From assembly GCF_022410535.1 (NCBI RefSeq), contig NZ_JAKNBL010000001.1:186001-250000 (forward strand): a stretch of 64,000 nt of DNA. The letters run 5' to 3'. A program made the translations under genes and the position numbers. The notes below the pieces were generated by a model. That model was given only the letters and a program-made list of their open reading frames with translations, did not search any database and was not told the DNA's origin. Position 1 is the stretch's first letter. Each line of letters starts with the position of its first letter. The DNA is from Pelotomaculum terephthalicicum JT (GTDB lineage: Bacteria; Bacillota; Desulfotomaculia; Desulfotomaculales; Pelotomaculaceae). This document shows, one piece after another, positions 40,221 through 50,160 of the stretch.

Positions 40221-41031
40221 CCGCAAAACCTCCCCGCGTTTTCTGAAACCAAGCGTGACCTAATGCGGTAACAAAAATTCCTATCGTAATACCCGCCAAT
40301 AACCAGTCCCAATCCGGCATCTGCCCCCAAATGAAGATACGACGCAAGTCTTGAACGATATAACTAATAGGGTTTAAATAAAATAATTTTTGCAATTCTT
40401 CAGGAATTGCGGTTATCGGATAAAAGATAGGACTTGCAAAAAGCAAAGCGCTAATTAAAACAGTAACAACTTGTCCAATATCTCTTAAAAACACCCCAAG
40501 TGAAGCTAGAAACCATGATAATCCCAGAGTAAGAAGCAACAATGGCAAGAGCACCAGGGGTAAAAATAAAACCGTCCAGTTTAATATACCCATAAAAAAT
40601 ACTACCCCGGCCATTAAGACCAAAAAACCAATGCATCCATTAATTAGCGCTGAACCAATCACAACAATCGGTAGTATTTCCAGGGGAAATACTACCTTCT
40701 TAACAAAGTTAGCATTATTTAAAATTAATCCGGGTGCCCGGTTTATACATTCTGAAAAAATATTATAGGCATTTAACCCACAAAATAAGACCATAGCAAA
40801 TTCTACCTTACTATCGCTGCCGACACCCCATTTTGCCTTAAAAACTACGCTAAATACAAACGTATATACAATAAGCATAAAAATCGGGGTAATAAAGGAC
40901 CATAAAATGCCAAAGCACGATCCTTTATAGCGACCTATTATATCACGTTTAGTTAATTGAACTATTAATTCTCTTTGCCTCCATAGATTCCAAAATATAA
41001 AAATAGGGTTCATTAATTGCTTAAAATTCAT
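40210..41031 (-). CDS. wzm: Wzm-type polysaccharide ABC transporter permease
   Basis: 273 residues, ABC-2 permease with six helices. QLTKRDIIGRYKGSCFGILWS at the N-terminus and the ISYIVQDLRRIFIWGQMPD region are typical of O-antigen/teichoic acid exporters. It moves the finished undecaprenyl-linked glycan across the membrane with Wzt. GAGAGG precedes ATG 41031. The presence of this exporter argues for ABC-dependent rather than Wzx/Wzy-dependent assembly. Confidence 0.94.
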   Translation of the reverse strand: MNFKQLMNPIFIFWNLWRQRELIVQLTKRDIIGRYKGSCFGILWSFITPIFMLIVYTFVFSVVFKAKWGVGSDSKVEFAMVLFCGLNAYNIFSECINRAPGLILNNANFVKKVVFPLEILPIVVIGSALINGCIGFLVLMAGVVFFMGILNWTVLFLPLVLLPLLLLTLGLSWFLASLGVFLRDIGQVVTVLISALLFASPIFYPITAIPEELQKLFYLNPISYIVQDLRRIFIWGQMPDWDWLLAGITIGIFVTALGHAWFQKTRGGFADVL

Positions 41032-41076
41032 ATATTTAAACCTCTCATATAATAGAACCCATAGCGAACGTCATCC

Positions 41077-43647
41077 TTAATTTTTTTCCAGCACCTCAAT
41101 TGATTTCATTGCAATGCCAAGGATACGTGTATCGTCACTTATATTCAATTCTGATGGAGCAACTGCGTCCTGCAACTCAAAACATATATCCAGCGAAGAT
41201 TTAGTTATATACTCCTTGGGTATCTTAATTCTATACTCACCATCAACCGCAACATCCCATTCACCTAACCTCTTACTATTCACATTAATATAAACATTTT
41301 GCTTAATAACTTCACCCGCAATAAAAGGAGATAAAGAAGCACTTAAGGTAAGATCAGCTTGCGGCTGGTTTACTGGTATTACAAGCGAAGCGCTTTTTCC
41401 GTCTGTCCAGGTGAACCCCCCTTCGGGTCCGCTCCATCCCTGCCCTTGATATTGTTCGGCATTTCCTCCATTCCCAAATTGAATCTGTGAGCCGTATTCG
41501 TAAATTTGCTGTTGGGATAGTATAATTGATCGCATTGCGACTCCAAGACTACGTGCATCGTTACTTATGTTTAATTCCTGCGGAGACACTGCTCCTGGCA
41601 TCTCAAAACTTACTTCCGATAAGGAATTCTTAATATATTCCTTAGGTATCTTAATTTTATACTCACCATCAGCCGCAACATCCCATTCACCTAACCTTTT
41701 GCCATTTACATTAATATAAACTTTCTGTTTAATAGCTTCGCCTGCAATGAAAGGAAATAACGAGGCACTTAAGGTAAGGTCGGTTTGCGGCTGGTTTACC
41801 GGTATTACAAGCGTAGCGTTTTTTCCATCTGTCCAGGTGAACCCCCCTTCGGGTCCGCTCCATCCCTGCCCTTGGTACTGTTCGGCATTTCCTCCATTCC
41901 CAAATTGAATCTGCGAGCCATATTCATAAACGGGTGGTTTAATATCAACAATTCCCTCTGAAGTAAATCTTCTATATGTTGGCTGCCATGATTGGTTTAA
42001 CCAACTAAAACCATTAACTATATACTCATCCATCGCAGGAAGATATTCTTTATTCCAATACTCACTTTCCCACTTATAGAATAAAAATCGTCGTTCCCGA
42101 GAATCAGATTCTTTAATTTCCAACATAGAACAACCCGGAAGATCATTCTTTAATCCAAGTTCTGAAATTACTGTTTTTGGTATATCCGACAAGGATACAG
42201 GAGCGTCAGATATCTTCATATCTGTCATAGAGCCAAATGGTTTCATTAATATCAATGGAATCCCTGACGCAATAGTAACAGAAGAAGTAACATTTACTAC
42301 TTTCTTGTCTTTGGTATGTTCAACCGCTTGAATATTATCACTCAAACCTATTCCATGATCTCCCACAATAAATATCATGGAATTATCGTATACTCCAATG
42401 TAATTTAAAGCCGTTAAAAATTTCCTTGTTATTTCCAATGCAGCCCGTGCTTGTTTCTTATACCCGATATAACCATATTCTGATTCTTCCCATTCTAAAT
42501 TCTCGTTGAGTTTAAACGGAGGATGCGTACCCCGCAAGTGAATAAACTTAAATGTGCATTTTTCACTGTCAGCATTAGATTGAGATATCATCTTATTCGC
42601 AAAATCTAAATCTTTCTGAACTGAGCTATCGCCACCCTCTAAATCTCCTTCCAAGTCTCCTTCTAAGGAAAAATATTTTTTTGCAAAATGAGGTACATAT
42701 CTGAACAGTACTAAATTATACATACTAGTTATTACATTTTTCCTATTAATTAATCTTGATGTATTTACTAAATTCGATGCAATATTTTCATTACAATAAA
42801 TTGGTTGCATAATCTGTGGATATAAATCTACTTGATAATCGTTCTGTTTTAAGATTAATGGAATCGAAGCTGAAGAATATGCGTCTTTTATAAATTCCTG
42901 CATAGGAACAGTATTATCATAATAGCAACCTGTTAAAATCAAGGGTACTGATGGATAAGTAGTTGGGAACCCTCCAACCGTGTTGCGAAAATATGTAAAT
43001 CCCTTAAAATCATCCTGATATTCTGGATGTTCGTTAATTAATTCATAAAATACATCTGTTTGAAAACCATCGAGAATAAGAATTATTACATTTTTTTCTT
43101 TAGAAAAAGAATATTTCGATTCATTATTAATAGAATACATTTTCCACTCAGGCTGAGTGGGAGCTTTAAAGTAGACAAAAGAAACTGCAATTATTTGTAC
43201 TAGAATTAAAATCAAACTTACTTTCTTAATTGTATTGTAAACTAATATATTTTTGAAAAATGCTATAATAATAAAAAACAACCATACTGCTATATCAATA
43301 AATCCATAAACTTTATAAACACTCCAATTGATTTCCTTACCGTCCAATACTCCATATTTACAAACAAGTATATTCCCTTGAATCCACAATAAAACCGCAA
43401 TAGCAAATAATAATGAAACAACCTTACAGTGTACGGAAGGTTTTAAGGGCAATAAAACTACTGAGATTACCAATATGCTAAGCAAAGAAATAGATGCAAA
43501 CAAATACCAAACATCAGATAAAAGATAAGGAAACTCTAATATATTAGTAAAATATAAATATAATGGCCCAAAAAATAAGAGTGTTAGGGAAAACAATGAC
43601 GCCGCACACAAGGTTGTAATAAGTTTTTCCCGAAATTCAATATTCAT
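41077..43647 (-). CDS. Membrane sulfatase-like enzyme with two C-terminal tandem repeats
   Basis: 856 residues. Four to five N-terminal helices lead to an extracellular alkaline-phosphatase-superfamily domain: VIILILDGFQTDVFYELI, GGFPTTYPSVPLILTG (a Thr nucleophile is likely, as in LtaS), and FIVGDHGIGLSDN with the metal-binding DH. Residues from about 573 hold two near-identical modules of about 142 residues starting YEYGSQIQFGNGG, each with WSGPEGGFTWTDG, similar to domains seen in other glycan-locus proteins. It likely transfers phosphoglycerol or phosphoethanolamine to the glycan, or removes such groups. The 69-residue protein at 45158 often accompanies such enzymes. Confidence 0.85.
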   Translation of the reverse strand: MNIEFREKLITTLCAASLFSLTLLFFGPLYLYFTNILEFPYLLSDVWYLFASISLLSILVISVVLLPLKPSVHCKVVSLLFAIAVLLWIQGNILVCKYGVLDGKEINWSVYKVYGFIDIAVWLFFIIIAFFKNILVYNTIKKVSLILILVQIIAVSFVYFKAPTQPEWKMYSINNESKYSFSKEKNVIILILDGFQTDVFYELINEHPEYQDDFKGFTYFRNTVGGFPTTYPSVPLILTGCYYDNTVPMQEFIKDAYSSASIPLILKQNDYQVDLYPQIMQPIYCNENIASNLVNTSRLINRKNVITSMYNLVLFRYVPHFAKKYFSLEGDLEGDLEGGDSSVQKDLDFANKMISQSNADSEKCTFKFIHLRGTHPPFKLNENLEWEESEYGYIGYKKQARAALEITRKFLTALNYIGVYDNSMIFIVGDHGIGLSDNIQAVEHTKDKKVVNVTSSVTIASGIPLILMKPFGSMTDMKISDAPVSLSDIPKTVISELGLKNDLPGCSMLEIKESDSRERRFLFYKWESEYWNKEYLPAMDEYIVNGFSWLNQSWQPTYRRFTSEGIVDIKPPVYEYGSQIQFGNGGNAEQYQGQGWSGPEGGFTWTDGKNATLVIPVNQPQTDLTLSASLFPFIAGEAIKQKVYINVNGKRLGEWDVAADGEYKIKIPKEYIKNSLSEVSFEMPGAVSPQELNISNDARSLGVAMRSIILSQQQIYEYGSQIQFGNGGNAEQYQGQGWSGPEGGFTWTDGKSASLVIPVNQPQADLTLSASLSPFIAGEVIKQNVYINVNSKRLGEWDVAVDGEYRIKIPKEYITKSSLDICFELQDAVAPSELNISDDTRILGIAMKSIEVLEKN
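41080..41930 (-). repeat. Two in-frame tandem repeats of about 426 bases in the sulfatase-like gene
   Basis: Copies at about 41505-41930 and 41080-41504 code for the same 142-residue domain. Parts are nearly identical in DNA (for example around 41405-41500 and 41830-41925), so the duplication is recent or kept alike by gene conversion. Confidence 0.85.
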
Positions 43648-43706
43648 TTTTAGAAGCGTTTTTCCTTTCCAGCTAATTTTGTTTATATGATATTTTTCAT
43701 CCCTTG

Positions 43707-45107
43707 CTATACTTTCCTCTGAAATAAATATAGTACTCTCTCAGAGTCCTTAATTTTGGCAAACCGGTTTATCGTAAAATATTCCTTAAATTCATCTTCG
43801 AAAAATTGCTGCGTATAATCCGTAAAAATATCTTCTCTCGTCGCTAACAGTCTTTGCACTTGAGAATCGCTTTTGGGAACAAACTCAATAATAAGAAAAT
43901 TGCATAGTTTACTAAAAAGCTCGACAATTTTATTTAACGGAACGTTATTAGAAATAGCCAAGTGGTGAATTAGTGCGAGAGCAAAAATCATATCGGCCGG
44001 CCCGCGCTGTAACATGGACATTCTTTCTGTATTTCCCCACCCGATGCTAGGGCTTGGATTCGTTAAGTCCAGTAGAAGAGGAAGCATATTTTGTTCTTTG
44101 TTTTTCACACATGTAAGGTAATTCTTTTCAATGGCAGCCGGATCTATATCAAATGATATAGTAGGTATGCCTCTATCGCTGGCAAGCCTGCTATACAGGC
44201 CGGTATTGGCCCCCATATCCCAAACATTCTTTGGGTTAATTAATTCCAGACATTCGATTATGAATTGTTTTTTATGATTACCGGCTTCTTCAGTATAGTT
44301 GGTATCGCTGTAATATTCTCCCCATTCAGTACCTTGCGGTTTCCACTGCAATTTCTTTACAGTAGATTCCAAGTTGTCAATTATGGCTTGCAACCCAATC
44401 CGGCTCATTTTTTTGTTTGCAGCCCTGACGGGTTTATCTTCATATTTTTTCTGGGTTGCGGCATGAAGATGGATGTTTGACAACAAGGAAAAATTTAACC
44501 AGGTTTTAAAAGGAAGCAAGATACTAGTTAAATCAACAGGAATTCCATCTATATATATTCTTAGTAATTGGTTCAACCGGACATCGGTATAGCTCATTAA
44601 TGCGAGCGGCCCTAAAAAGTGCTGGCAAAACTGTCTATAAGCTACCCAAGGTTCTCCTTCACGATACTTTTCAAACGAGAGTGTATCAATTAATACCGGC
44701 TTCCCTTTTCTGAATTGAATATTATAAGCGCTGCTGTCCTTTAATGACATCCCATAATCCAGAGCGATTTTTTGAATTTGCAAATTAACCAAAGCCGCTT
44801 GCTTCAATTGGCTGAAACACCACTCATAGGGATAAGAAATAAATGGAATTATCTCTGGTTTGATGATTTTATAAGTACCATTTAGATCTTGGATTTTAAA
44901 ATCCACTTCAATATGAGGTACAATCAACTCACTCGCAGTAAGTGCACTATATAGTCCTGATGACATCAAATGGTCATAATTATCTTTATAAATCCTATTA
45001 ATTTGACGATAAATAACTCCATCGTAATGAAAAAGAAACCCACTTGGATCTCTGAATGAAGACGGTATTTTATCACTTTGTTTAATTTGTGCCGGCAAAC
45101 CATCCAC
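43707..45107 (-). CDS. Class I SAM methyltransferase of the glycan island
   Basis: 466 residues. The first 250 carry a sequence like that in NoeA-type proteins (QIQKIALDYGMSLKDSSAYN, KGKPVLIDTLSFEKY), then a methyltransferase domain (VWDMGANTGLYSRLASDRG, ISFDIDPAAIEKNY, MIFALALIHHLAISNNVPL). The family is a large methyltransferase found in glycan loci; the methyl acceptor is unknown. GAGGTGG abuts the ATG at 45107, and a TTG at 45098 has better spacing, so the protein could start three codons later. Confidence 0.8.
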   Translation of the reverse strand: MDGLPAQIKQSDKIPSSFRDPSGFLFHYDGVIYRQINRIYKDNYDHLMSSGLYSALTASELIVPHIEVDFKIQDLNGTYKIIKPEIIPFISYPYEWCFSQLKQAALVNLQIQKIALDYGMSLKDSSAYNIQFRKGKPVLIDTLSFEKYREGEPWVAYRQFCQHFLGPLALMSYTDVRLNQLLRIYIDGIPVDLTSILLPFKTWLNFSLLSNIHLHAATQKKYEDKPVRAANKKMSRIGLQAIIDNLESTVKKLQWKPQGTEWGEYYSDTNYTEEAGNHKKQFIIECLELINPKNVWDMGANTGLYSRLASDRGIPTISFDIDPAAIEKNYLTCVKNKEQNMLPLLLDLTNPSPSIGWGNTERMSMLQRGPADMIFALALIHHLAISNNVPLNKIVELFSKLCNFLIIEFVPKSDSQVQRLLATREDIFTDYTQQFFEDEFKEYFTINRFAKIKDSERVLYLFQRKV

Positions 45108-45157
45108 CTCTAAATATTTATCGCTTTTAGAAATTGGGATTTAGGATAAAAAGAAAT

Positions 45158-45367
45158 TTACGACTTTTTATTTTTGAAAAATGATATAATTTTATTCCAT
45201 TTTGATTTAATAATAAAAGGTATTCCAATAATACCTGCAAGCAATATCTGCAAAATATAGCTTCCAGTGCCAGGATCAACATACGCAAAAGCATATTGCG
45301 GCAATGCAATTAATAGAAAAGAACATCCTACAAAAAATTTTTGTTTTCTTGTAAACAAAATGAGCAT
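45158..45367 (-). CDS. Small membrane protein with the AYVDPGTGSY motif
   Basis: 69 residues at most. A hydrophobic helix (FVGCSFLLIALPQYAFA, possibly a signal), the motif YVDPGTGSYILQILLAG, a second helix, and a basic tail (KWNKIISFFKNKKS). Proteins with YVDPGTGS are common next to sulfatase/alkaline-phosphatase-like membrane enzymes in bacterial glycan loci; their role is not established. ATG 45367 is too close to AAAGG, so TTG 45358 may be the real start. It lies between the methyltransferase and ligase genes. Confidence 0.7.
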   Translation of the reverse strand: MLILFTRKQKFFVGCSFLLIALPQYAFAYVDPGTGSYILQILLAGIIGIPFIIKSKWNKIISFFKNKKS

Positions 45368-45391
45368 CCTTTCTAAATCAAATTAGTTATC

Positions 45392-47800
45392 CTATTTCAA
45401 AATCTGCAAATTCCTTAATCCTTCATAACTTTGAGCCATCTGAGGCGCAGATTGTTTAGCCTGCTGCAAAAGATTGTCTGCCTCCTGCACCTTGCCCTGT
45501 TTATCTTTTAATAAACTCAGCCAAAGCGCCGCCTCCCCCTTGGTTTTCTCATCCTGTAATGACTCCTGCAAATTGACTTCGGCCTCTGTCCACATCCCGA
45601 GAAAATATTGAGAAGCACCGACGTTTAATTTAACTCCCGGAGTTGGTGATAACATCGGGGCATCTCTCCAAAGTCTTTTTTCCTGAGCATTCAGGCTCTC
45701 CATTTGGCTTTGGATCCTGGCCGGCACTTCAACCGCTTTTTCAAAGTGCTGCTTTGCCGCCTCCGGATTTCCAGCGGTTAATTCATTATATCCAACAATA
45801 AAATAAGTTCTTGCCAGCGACTCATATCCCTGTATCTGGAAAGGAGCCAGGGAAAGGGTTTTTTCAGCAGCATTAACAGCTTCTTCATTATTCTTGTTCC
45901 CATTTAAGTAGAACACAGGCAGGTTCACATATAATTGCGCATTGTACTTGCTTATCTCTACTGCTTTCTGCGCCTCAGCTATACTTTCGTCAATTTTTCC
46001 CTGCTGTTGGTAAATAGCAGCCAGATTCATGCGGTAGGAGGCGTTCAAGGGATTATACGAAATTGCTTTTTGGTACAAAGATATTGCTTGATTAACATTT
46101 TGCTTCTGCAGGTACTGGCCTGCCTGCTTAGCGTAATCACCCGCCGCCGCCAGTACGCCTGTGAAGAGGATTAACACAATTGACGCTATCGACGCGCCAG
46201 CCAGAACAGCATTATTAGGCGGGACATACTTCCTGCTCTTCTTCTCTTCCGCCCTGGCGCTGGAATAAATCCCGATGCCTCTGACAAAGCCGAACATCGT
46301 CCATAGGACCACGGCAAGAGCGGAAAGGGAGAGGTCAAAGTCTATCACCGCGTGCAGTCCGATGGAGACAGCCGCTATGGTAATTGTCCAAATCAAAAAA
46401 CGATTGGCGCTATTTTCTTTCGCACCATGGTAAAGCCTGTGGGCGATCATAAGAAAACTGGCCCAGATTCCGAGAATAGCCAAAAGTCCAAGAACACCGG
46501 CTTCCACCATAATCTGAAAGTAATGCCCGTGCACCTGATTGGAGTTGTACAGGTAACTCTGGTAGACGCGGTAGGCTTCCTGCCAGCCGCCGCCGCCCCA
46601 GCCGATGATGGGTCGCTCCTTGAACATTTTCATGGCGTCCTGGAAGAAGTACATGCGCTCGGTGGCATTGCGCAGACGGATTTCCTCGGCCAGTGATTTA
46701 ACGGCGTCGCTGTGGCCGCTGACGTAAACGCCGGTTCCGATACAACCGGCCACAATGACAAGCGCCACTACGGCCAGGACGGCATTCCTATGAGCGGCAA
46801 TCCATTGCAGTAATCCTTTTCTCTCGGTAAAGCCGTAAAGAGCCTGCCCGGCAACTGTTATAGCAAGGCCAACGAACACCCACAGCCAGGCCAAGTCCAT
46901 TTTGCCACCAGTCACGGCGGACAGGAACCCCCAAATGGCCAGGAAGGCGGGCACGCTGATAAGAATAAAATGGATTAGCGCAGGTATCCTCGTGCCTTTA
47001 GGCAAGCCAATAAGAAAGAGAAAAAAAACGGCTGAAAAAACCAAAAGGCCGCCATTGGACTTGGTACCCAGAAGCACCGTAAACAATATAAAATTACCCG
47101 CTACGTACAGATATTGATAAAAACTATTCAAATTTATCCAGGCGACAGCCTCTTTTTTTGTCAATCCGGCTGCTGGCCCGCCCGACTCAGGCGAACCGGC
47201 CCTGCGCCAAAGGTAGAAACCGATAAACACAACCGACGCCAGGTAGCTGGCCAGGGCGTTGGGATACTGGAAAGAAGAATAAATCCGCCCGTCCTTGAAG
47301 CCATCATTGATGTTGATGATCCCGGTGGTAGTGGCCAGGCCGGCCAGCGCCACGCCGATGGCGCTTATATATATGACCTGCAGAATAGTCGTTATATCTT
47401 TCTCATCCCTGATCAGCCGGGAGGCCAGCCAGTAAACCAGGAAATACAGGGTGGTCTTGACCACTTCGTCAACCGCCAGGCCGTAGTTGGCGGCTTGAAA
47501 GGCTGAAATAAAATACACTATGGGAAAGGCCAGGACGAAGTAATCCAGCGGGTGGGAAAGAAACTCATTATCACGCTTCGACCATTTCCACAGCCAGGCG
47601 AACCAAAAAATGACGGCGGCAAAAATTAAGGCCCGCTCTTGTTCGGGCTGGAAGAAAAGTCCTCTGAAATAAGGGGGCAGGAACAGTAAGATTGCCAATC
47701 CCCAGAAGGCTGTGGCGCGGACAATCTCCCATTGATCACTTTCAGGCGTTTTCTTAACCACCGCGGATTTCTTTTTTCCCTTTGCAATAACCTTAGGCAC
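45392..47800 (-). CDS. O-antigen ligase/polymerase family membrane protein with TPR domain
   Basis: 802 residues. A Lys-rich N-terminus, then about 12 helices with the Wzy_C/WaaL loop (WGGGGWQEAYRVYQSYLY, QVHGHYFQIMVEAGVLG, a His-containing large outer loop), then about 230 residues of TPR repeats (NQAISLYQKAISYNPLNASY, YRMNLAAIYQQQGKIDESIA). Gram-positive S-layer glycosylation loci contain such proteins (WsfB type), thought to transfer the finished glycan from lipid to protein. GTG 47800 follows AGGAG. DNA here returns to about 50 percent GC. Role as oligosaccharyl ligase is inferred from family and locus. Confidence 0.87.
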   Translation of the reverse strand: MPKVIAKGKKKSAVVKKTPESDQWEIVRATAFWGLAILLFLPPYFRGLFFQPEQERALIFAAVIFWFAWLWKWSKRDNEFLSHPLDYFVLAFPIVYFISAFQAANYGLAVDEVVKTTLYFLVYWLASRLIRDEKDITTILQVIYISAIGVALAGLATTTGIININDGFKDGRIYSSFQYPNALASYLASVVFIGFYLWRRAGSPESGGPAAGLTKKEAVAWINLNSFYQYLYVAGNFILFTVLLGTKSNGGLLVFSAVFFLFLIGLPKGTRIPALIHFILISVPAFLAIWGFLSAVTGGKMDLAWLWVFVGLAITVAGQALYGFTERKGLLQWIAAHRNAVLAVVALVIVAGCIGTGVYVSGHSDAVKSLAEEIRLRNATERMYFFQDAMKMFKERPIIGWGGGGWQEAYRVYQSYLYNSNQVHGHYFQIMVEAGVLGLLAILGIWASFLMIAHRLYHGAKENSANRFLIWTITIAAVSIGLHAVIDFDLSLSALAVVLWTMFGFVRGIGIYSSARAEEKKSRKYVPPNNAVLAGASIASIVLILFTGVLAAAGDYAKQAGQYLQKQNVNQAISLYQKAISYNPLNASYRMNLAAIYQQQGKIDESIAEAQKAVEISKYNAQLYVNLPVFYLNGNKNNEEAVNAAEKTLSLAPFQIQGYESLARTYFIVGYNELTAGNPEAAKQHFEKAVEVPARIQSQMESLNAQEKRLWRDAPMLSPTPGVKLNVGASQYFLGMWTEAEVNLQESLQDEKTKGEAALWLSLLKDKQGKVQEADNLLQQAKQSAPQMAQSYEGLRNLQILK

Positions 47801-47937
47801 TATTTTACAATGCTCCTAATACAGTATTCATGATACTCTTGAAACTGATACGAAAGCAGAATTCTACACAGCTTTATAAAACTCCTTCCAAAGCGACCAT
47901 TTTTTTAACCAGGTACATTTTTCATCTCAAAAAAATT

Positions 47938-48921
47938 TCATCCCAAAAAACGAAACCAGTCTTTCGTAATTTCAGCGATAGAATTTTTCGTCCATAAGGC
48001 AGCCTCTTGCCAATAATCAATATTTGCCAGGAGCATGGAAACCCCCTGCTCAAAAGTCACTTCCGGCCGCCAGTTCAAACATTTGGTGATCTTGGAGATG
48101 TCCGCCAGGGAACAGTCCGGTTCGCCCGGTCGTTTTGGAATATAGACTTTATCCCCGCCTAAAAGCTCCGCCAGTCTGTTTACGCTGTACGCATTTCCGC
48201 TGCCCACGTTAAAAACTTCTCCGGCGCAATCTGATTCAGCCGCCGCGCAATAAGCCCTGACCGCATCCGTGACGTAAACGAAATCCCTGGTTTGCGTCCC
48301 GTCTCCGACCACGGTAAACGGCTTGTTGTGGAGCTTCTGAGCCAGAAAAATGCTGAAAACAGCGCCGTAAGACCCCGTGGACGCGGACCGCGGTCCGTAC
48401 ACATTGAACAACCTCAGGGACACCACGGGTAGCTTGTATATTTTCCCCCAGTGCAAAACATATTGCTCTCCGATGTTTTTCGTCAGCGCATAGGGGTGTT
48501 CCAAACGAATTTCCGCCGTTTCGGGTGTCGGAAGCAAAGAAGGGATTCCGTAGCAGGATGATGAAGCGGTGTAAATAAATTTTTTTACATTTTGCGTTTT
48601 GGCCGACTCTAAAACGCGCACCGTCCCGTCGACATTGGTTCTGTGATATTCCGAGGGATTTTGAATCGACGGGACAACATTGGCCAGCGCGGCCAGATGA
48701 AAGACGTAATCCACTCCTTCAAAATACCGCGTTATGTCATCGGAAGCGACATCGGCTTGCACAAAGCGCATATTATCTTTATTCCCTTGAATCTGGTTCA
48801 GGTTTTGCTTTCTACCAGTTGACAAGTTATCAATAACAGTCACTTCGTGACCTTTATCTAAGAGATACTCCACTAAATGGCTGCCGATAAATCCTGCGCC
48901 TCCGGTGACAAGAGATTTCAA
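47938..48921 (-). CDS. NAD-dependent epimerase, UDP-glucose 4-epimerase type
   Basis: 327 residues from TTG 48921. SLVTGGAGFIGSHLVEYLL, IDNLSTGRKQNLNQI, FHLAALANVVPSIQNPSEYH, ASSSCYGIPS and HPYALTKNIGEQYVLHWG (YxxxK) are complete SDR signatures of the GalE/WbpP group. It may make UDP-galactose or a UDP-uronic/N-acetyl epimer. AAGGGTG about nine bases upstream supports TTG; a frame to 49122 would run through the IS left end. The insertion at 48.93 kb separates it from its likely promoter at 50.38 kb. Confidence 0.9.
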   Translation of the reverse strand: MKSLVTGGAGFIGSHLVEYLLDKGHEVTVIDNLSTGRKQNLNQIQGNKDNMRFVQADVASDDITRYFEGVDYVFHLAALANVVPSIQNPSEYHRTNVDGTVRVLESAKTQNVKKFIYTASSSCYGIPSLLPTPETAEIRLEHPYALTKNIGEQYVLHWGKIYKLPVVSLRLFNVYGPRSASTGSYGAVFSIFLAQKLHNKPFTVVGDGTQTRDFVYVTDAVRAYCAAAESDCAGEVFNVGSGNAYSVNRLAELLGGDKVYIPKRPGEPDCSLADISKITKCLNWRPEVTFEQGVSMLLANIDYWQEAALWTKNSIAEITKDWFRFLG

Positions 48922-49059
48922 GATGATTTCACACCCTTTAACGCAACAAAGCGAGAAGTCTCCCACCTCTAAGGTGGCGTGATGAATCGATTTTTCTTTA
49001 CCAGAACAAATGTTTGCGGTAAAATATAAATAATAAATATACCAATAGAGGTAATAATT

Positions 49060-50160
49060 ATGCAAACAGTCTACCGGTTTGAGATAAAACCAACATACCA
49101 GCAGCAAATGATAATGTTCCAAACCCTTAAATTATGCCGGAACCTCTATAACTGGGCATTATCGGAACGCCAACGGGTATACAAGGAGACCGGCCAAGGG
49201 CTTAGCTACAACAAACAACAGAACCTTTTGCCAGCTTACGTCAAAGAGCATCCTGAATACAAGGAAGTTCACAGCCAAGTCTTGCAGGACGTACTGCGGC
49301 GCTTGGACTATGCCCACAAGCGGTTCTTTGAGAAGAAGGCAGGCTACCCGAGATTCAAGAACCGTGACCACTATAACTCATTCACCTATCCCCAGGTGGA
49401 TACAGTAAGAAAAACATTCGCCAAGTCTGGTTATATCTACCTCTCGAAGATCGGTTTTGTGAAGATGATTGTACACCGGGAGTTTGAGCCCCAAAAAGTG
49501 TCCAGGGCAAACGTAAAATATCACGGTGGCAAATGGTACGCTAATCTAACCGCGGAAATATCAGCTCCACCGGCAGTTGGTGGTGTTAACTCCAACGGTA
49601 AGTCCGTGGGTATAGACGTTGGCCTGGAATATTTCGCGGTACTATCCGACGGCACATTTATCGAAACTTCAAAACACTATCGTAAGGCTGAGAGAAAACT
49701 GGCCAAACTTCAGCGACGGCTTTCCCGCAAAAAGAAAGGTTCCAACAACCGAGGGAAAGCCAAGAAAGAAGTTGCCAAACTTCACGCAAAAGTAGCCAAC
49801 CAGCGTAAAGACTTCCTTCACAAGGCCAGCCTAACCATCGTAAAGAACTACGATATCATCGTTATGGAGGACTTACGGATAAAGAATATGGCCAAGAACC
49901 GTCACCTGGCTAAGAGTATCCATGACGCGGGCTGGGGTCAATTCGGCGGTTATATCCGCTATAAGGCTGAACGGCACGGTAAAGTACATGTAAAAGTGAA
50001 CCCTAACAGTACATCTCAAGAGTGCCTTTGCGGTGCCCATGTGCCTAAAGACTTGAGTATCCGGATACACCGGTGCCCGGTCTGCGGCCTTGTGGAACCA
50101 AGGGATCTGGTGTCGGCTAAACTAATCGAACGCATGGGGTTATCTCTCCTGGCAGCATAG
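49060..50160 (+). CDS. tnpB: TnpB RNA-guided nuclease with altered zinc finger
   Basis: 366 residues. An N-terminal helix-turn-helix (YRFEIKPTYQQQMIMFQTL, CRNLYNWALSERQ), then RuvC motifs: VGIDVGLEYFAVLSDG (Asp), IIVMEDLRIKNM (Glu), and VEPRDLVSAKLIER (Asp). The usual last motif DRDxNAAxNI is changed here. The zinc finger, normally CxxC...CxxC, reads SQECLCGA then HRCPVCG, so the first pair has only one residue between cysteines. TnpB cuts DNA guided by an RNA from the element's 3' end. The changes suggest a weakened or decaying nuclease. ATG 49060 is preceded by GAGG. Confidence 0.88.
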   Translation: MQTVYRFEIKPTYQQQMIMFQTLKLCRNLYNWALSERQRVYKETGQGLSYNKQQNLLPAYVKEHPEYKEVHSQVLQDVLRRLDYAHKRFFEKKAGYPRFKNRDHYNSFTYPQVDTVRKTFAKSGYIYLSKIGFVKMIVHREFEPQKVSRANVKYHGGKWYANLTAEISAPPAVGGVNSNGKSVGIDVGLEYFAVLSDGTFIETSKHYRKAERKLAKLQRRLSRKKKGSNNRGKAKKEVAKLHAKVANQRKDFLHKASLTIVKNYDIIVMEDLRIKNMAKNRHLAKSIHDAGWGQFGGYIRYKAERHGKVHVKVNPNSTSQECLCGAHVPKDLSIRIHRCPVCGLVEPRDLVSAKLIERMGLSLLAA

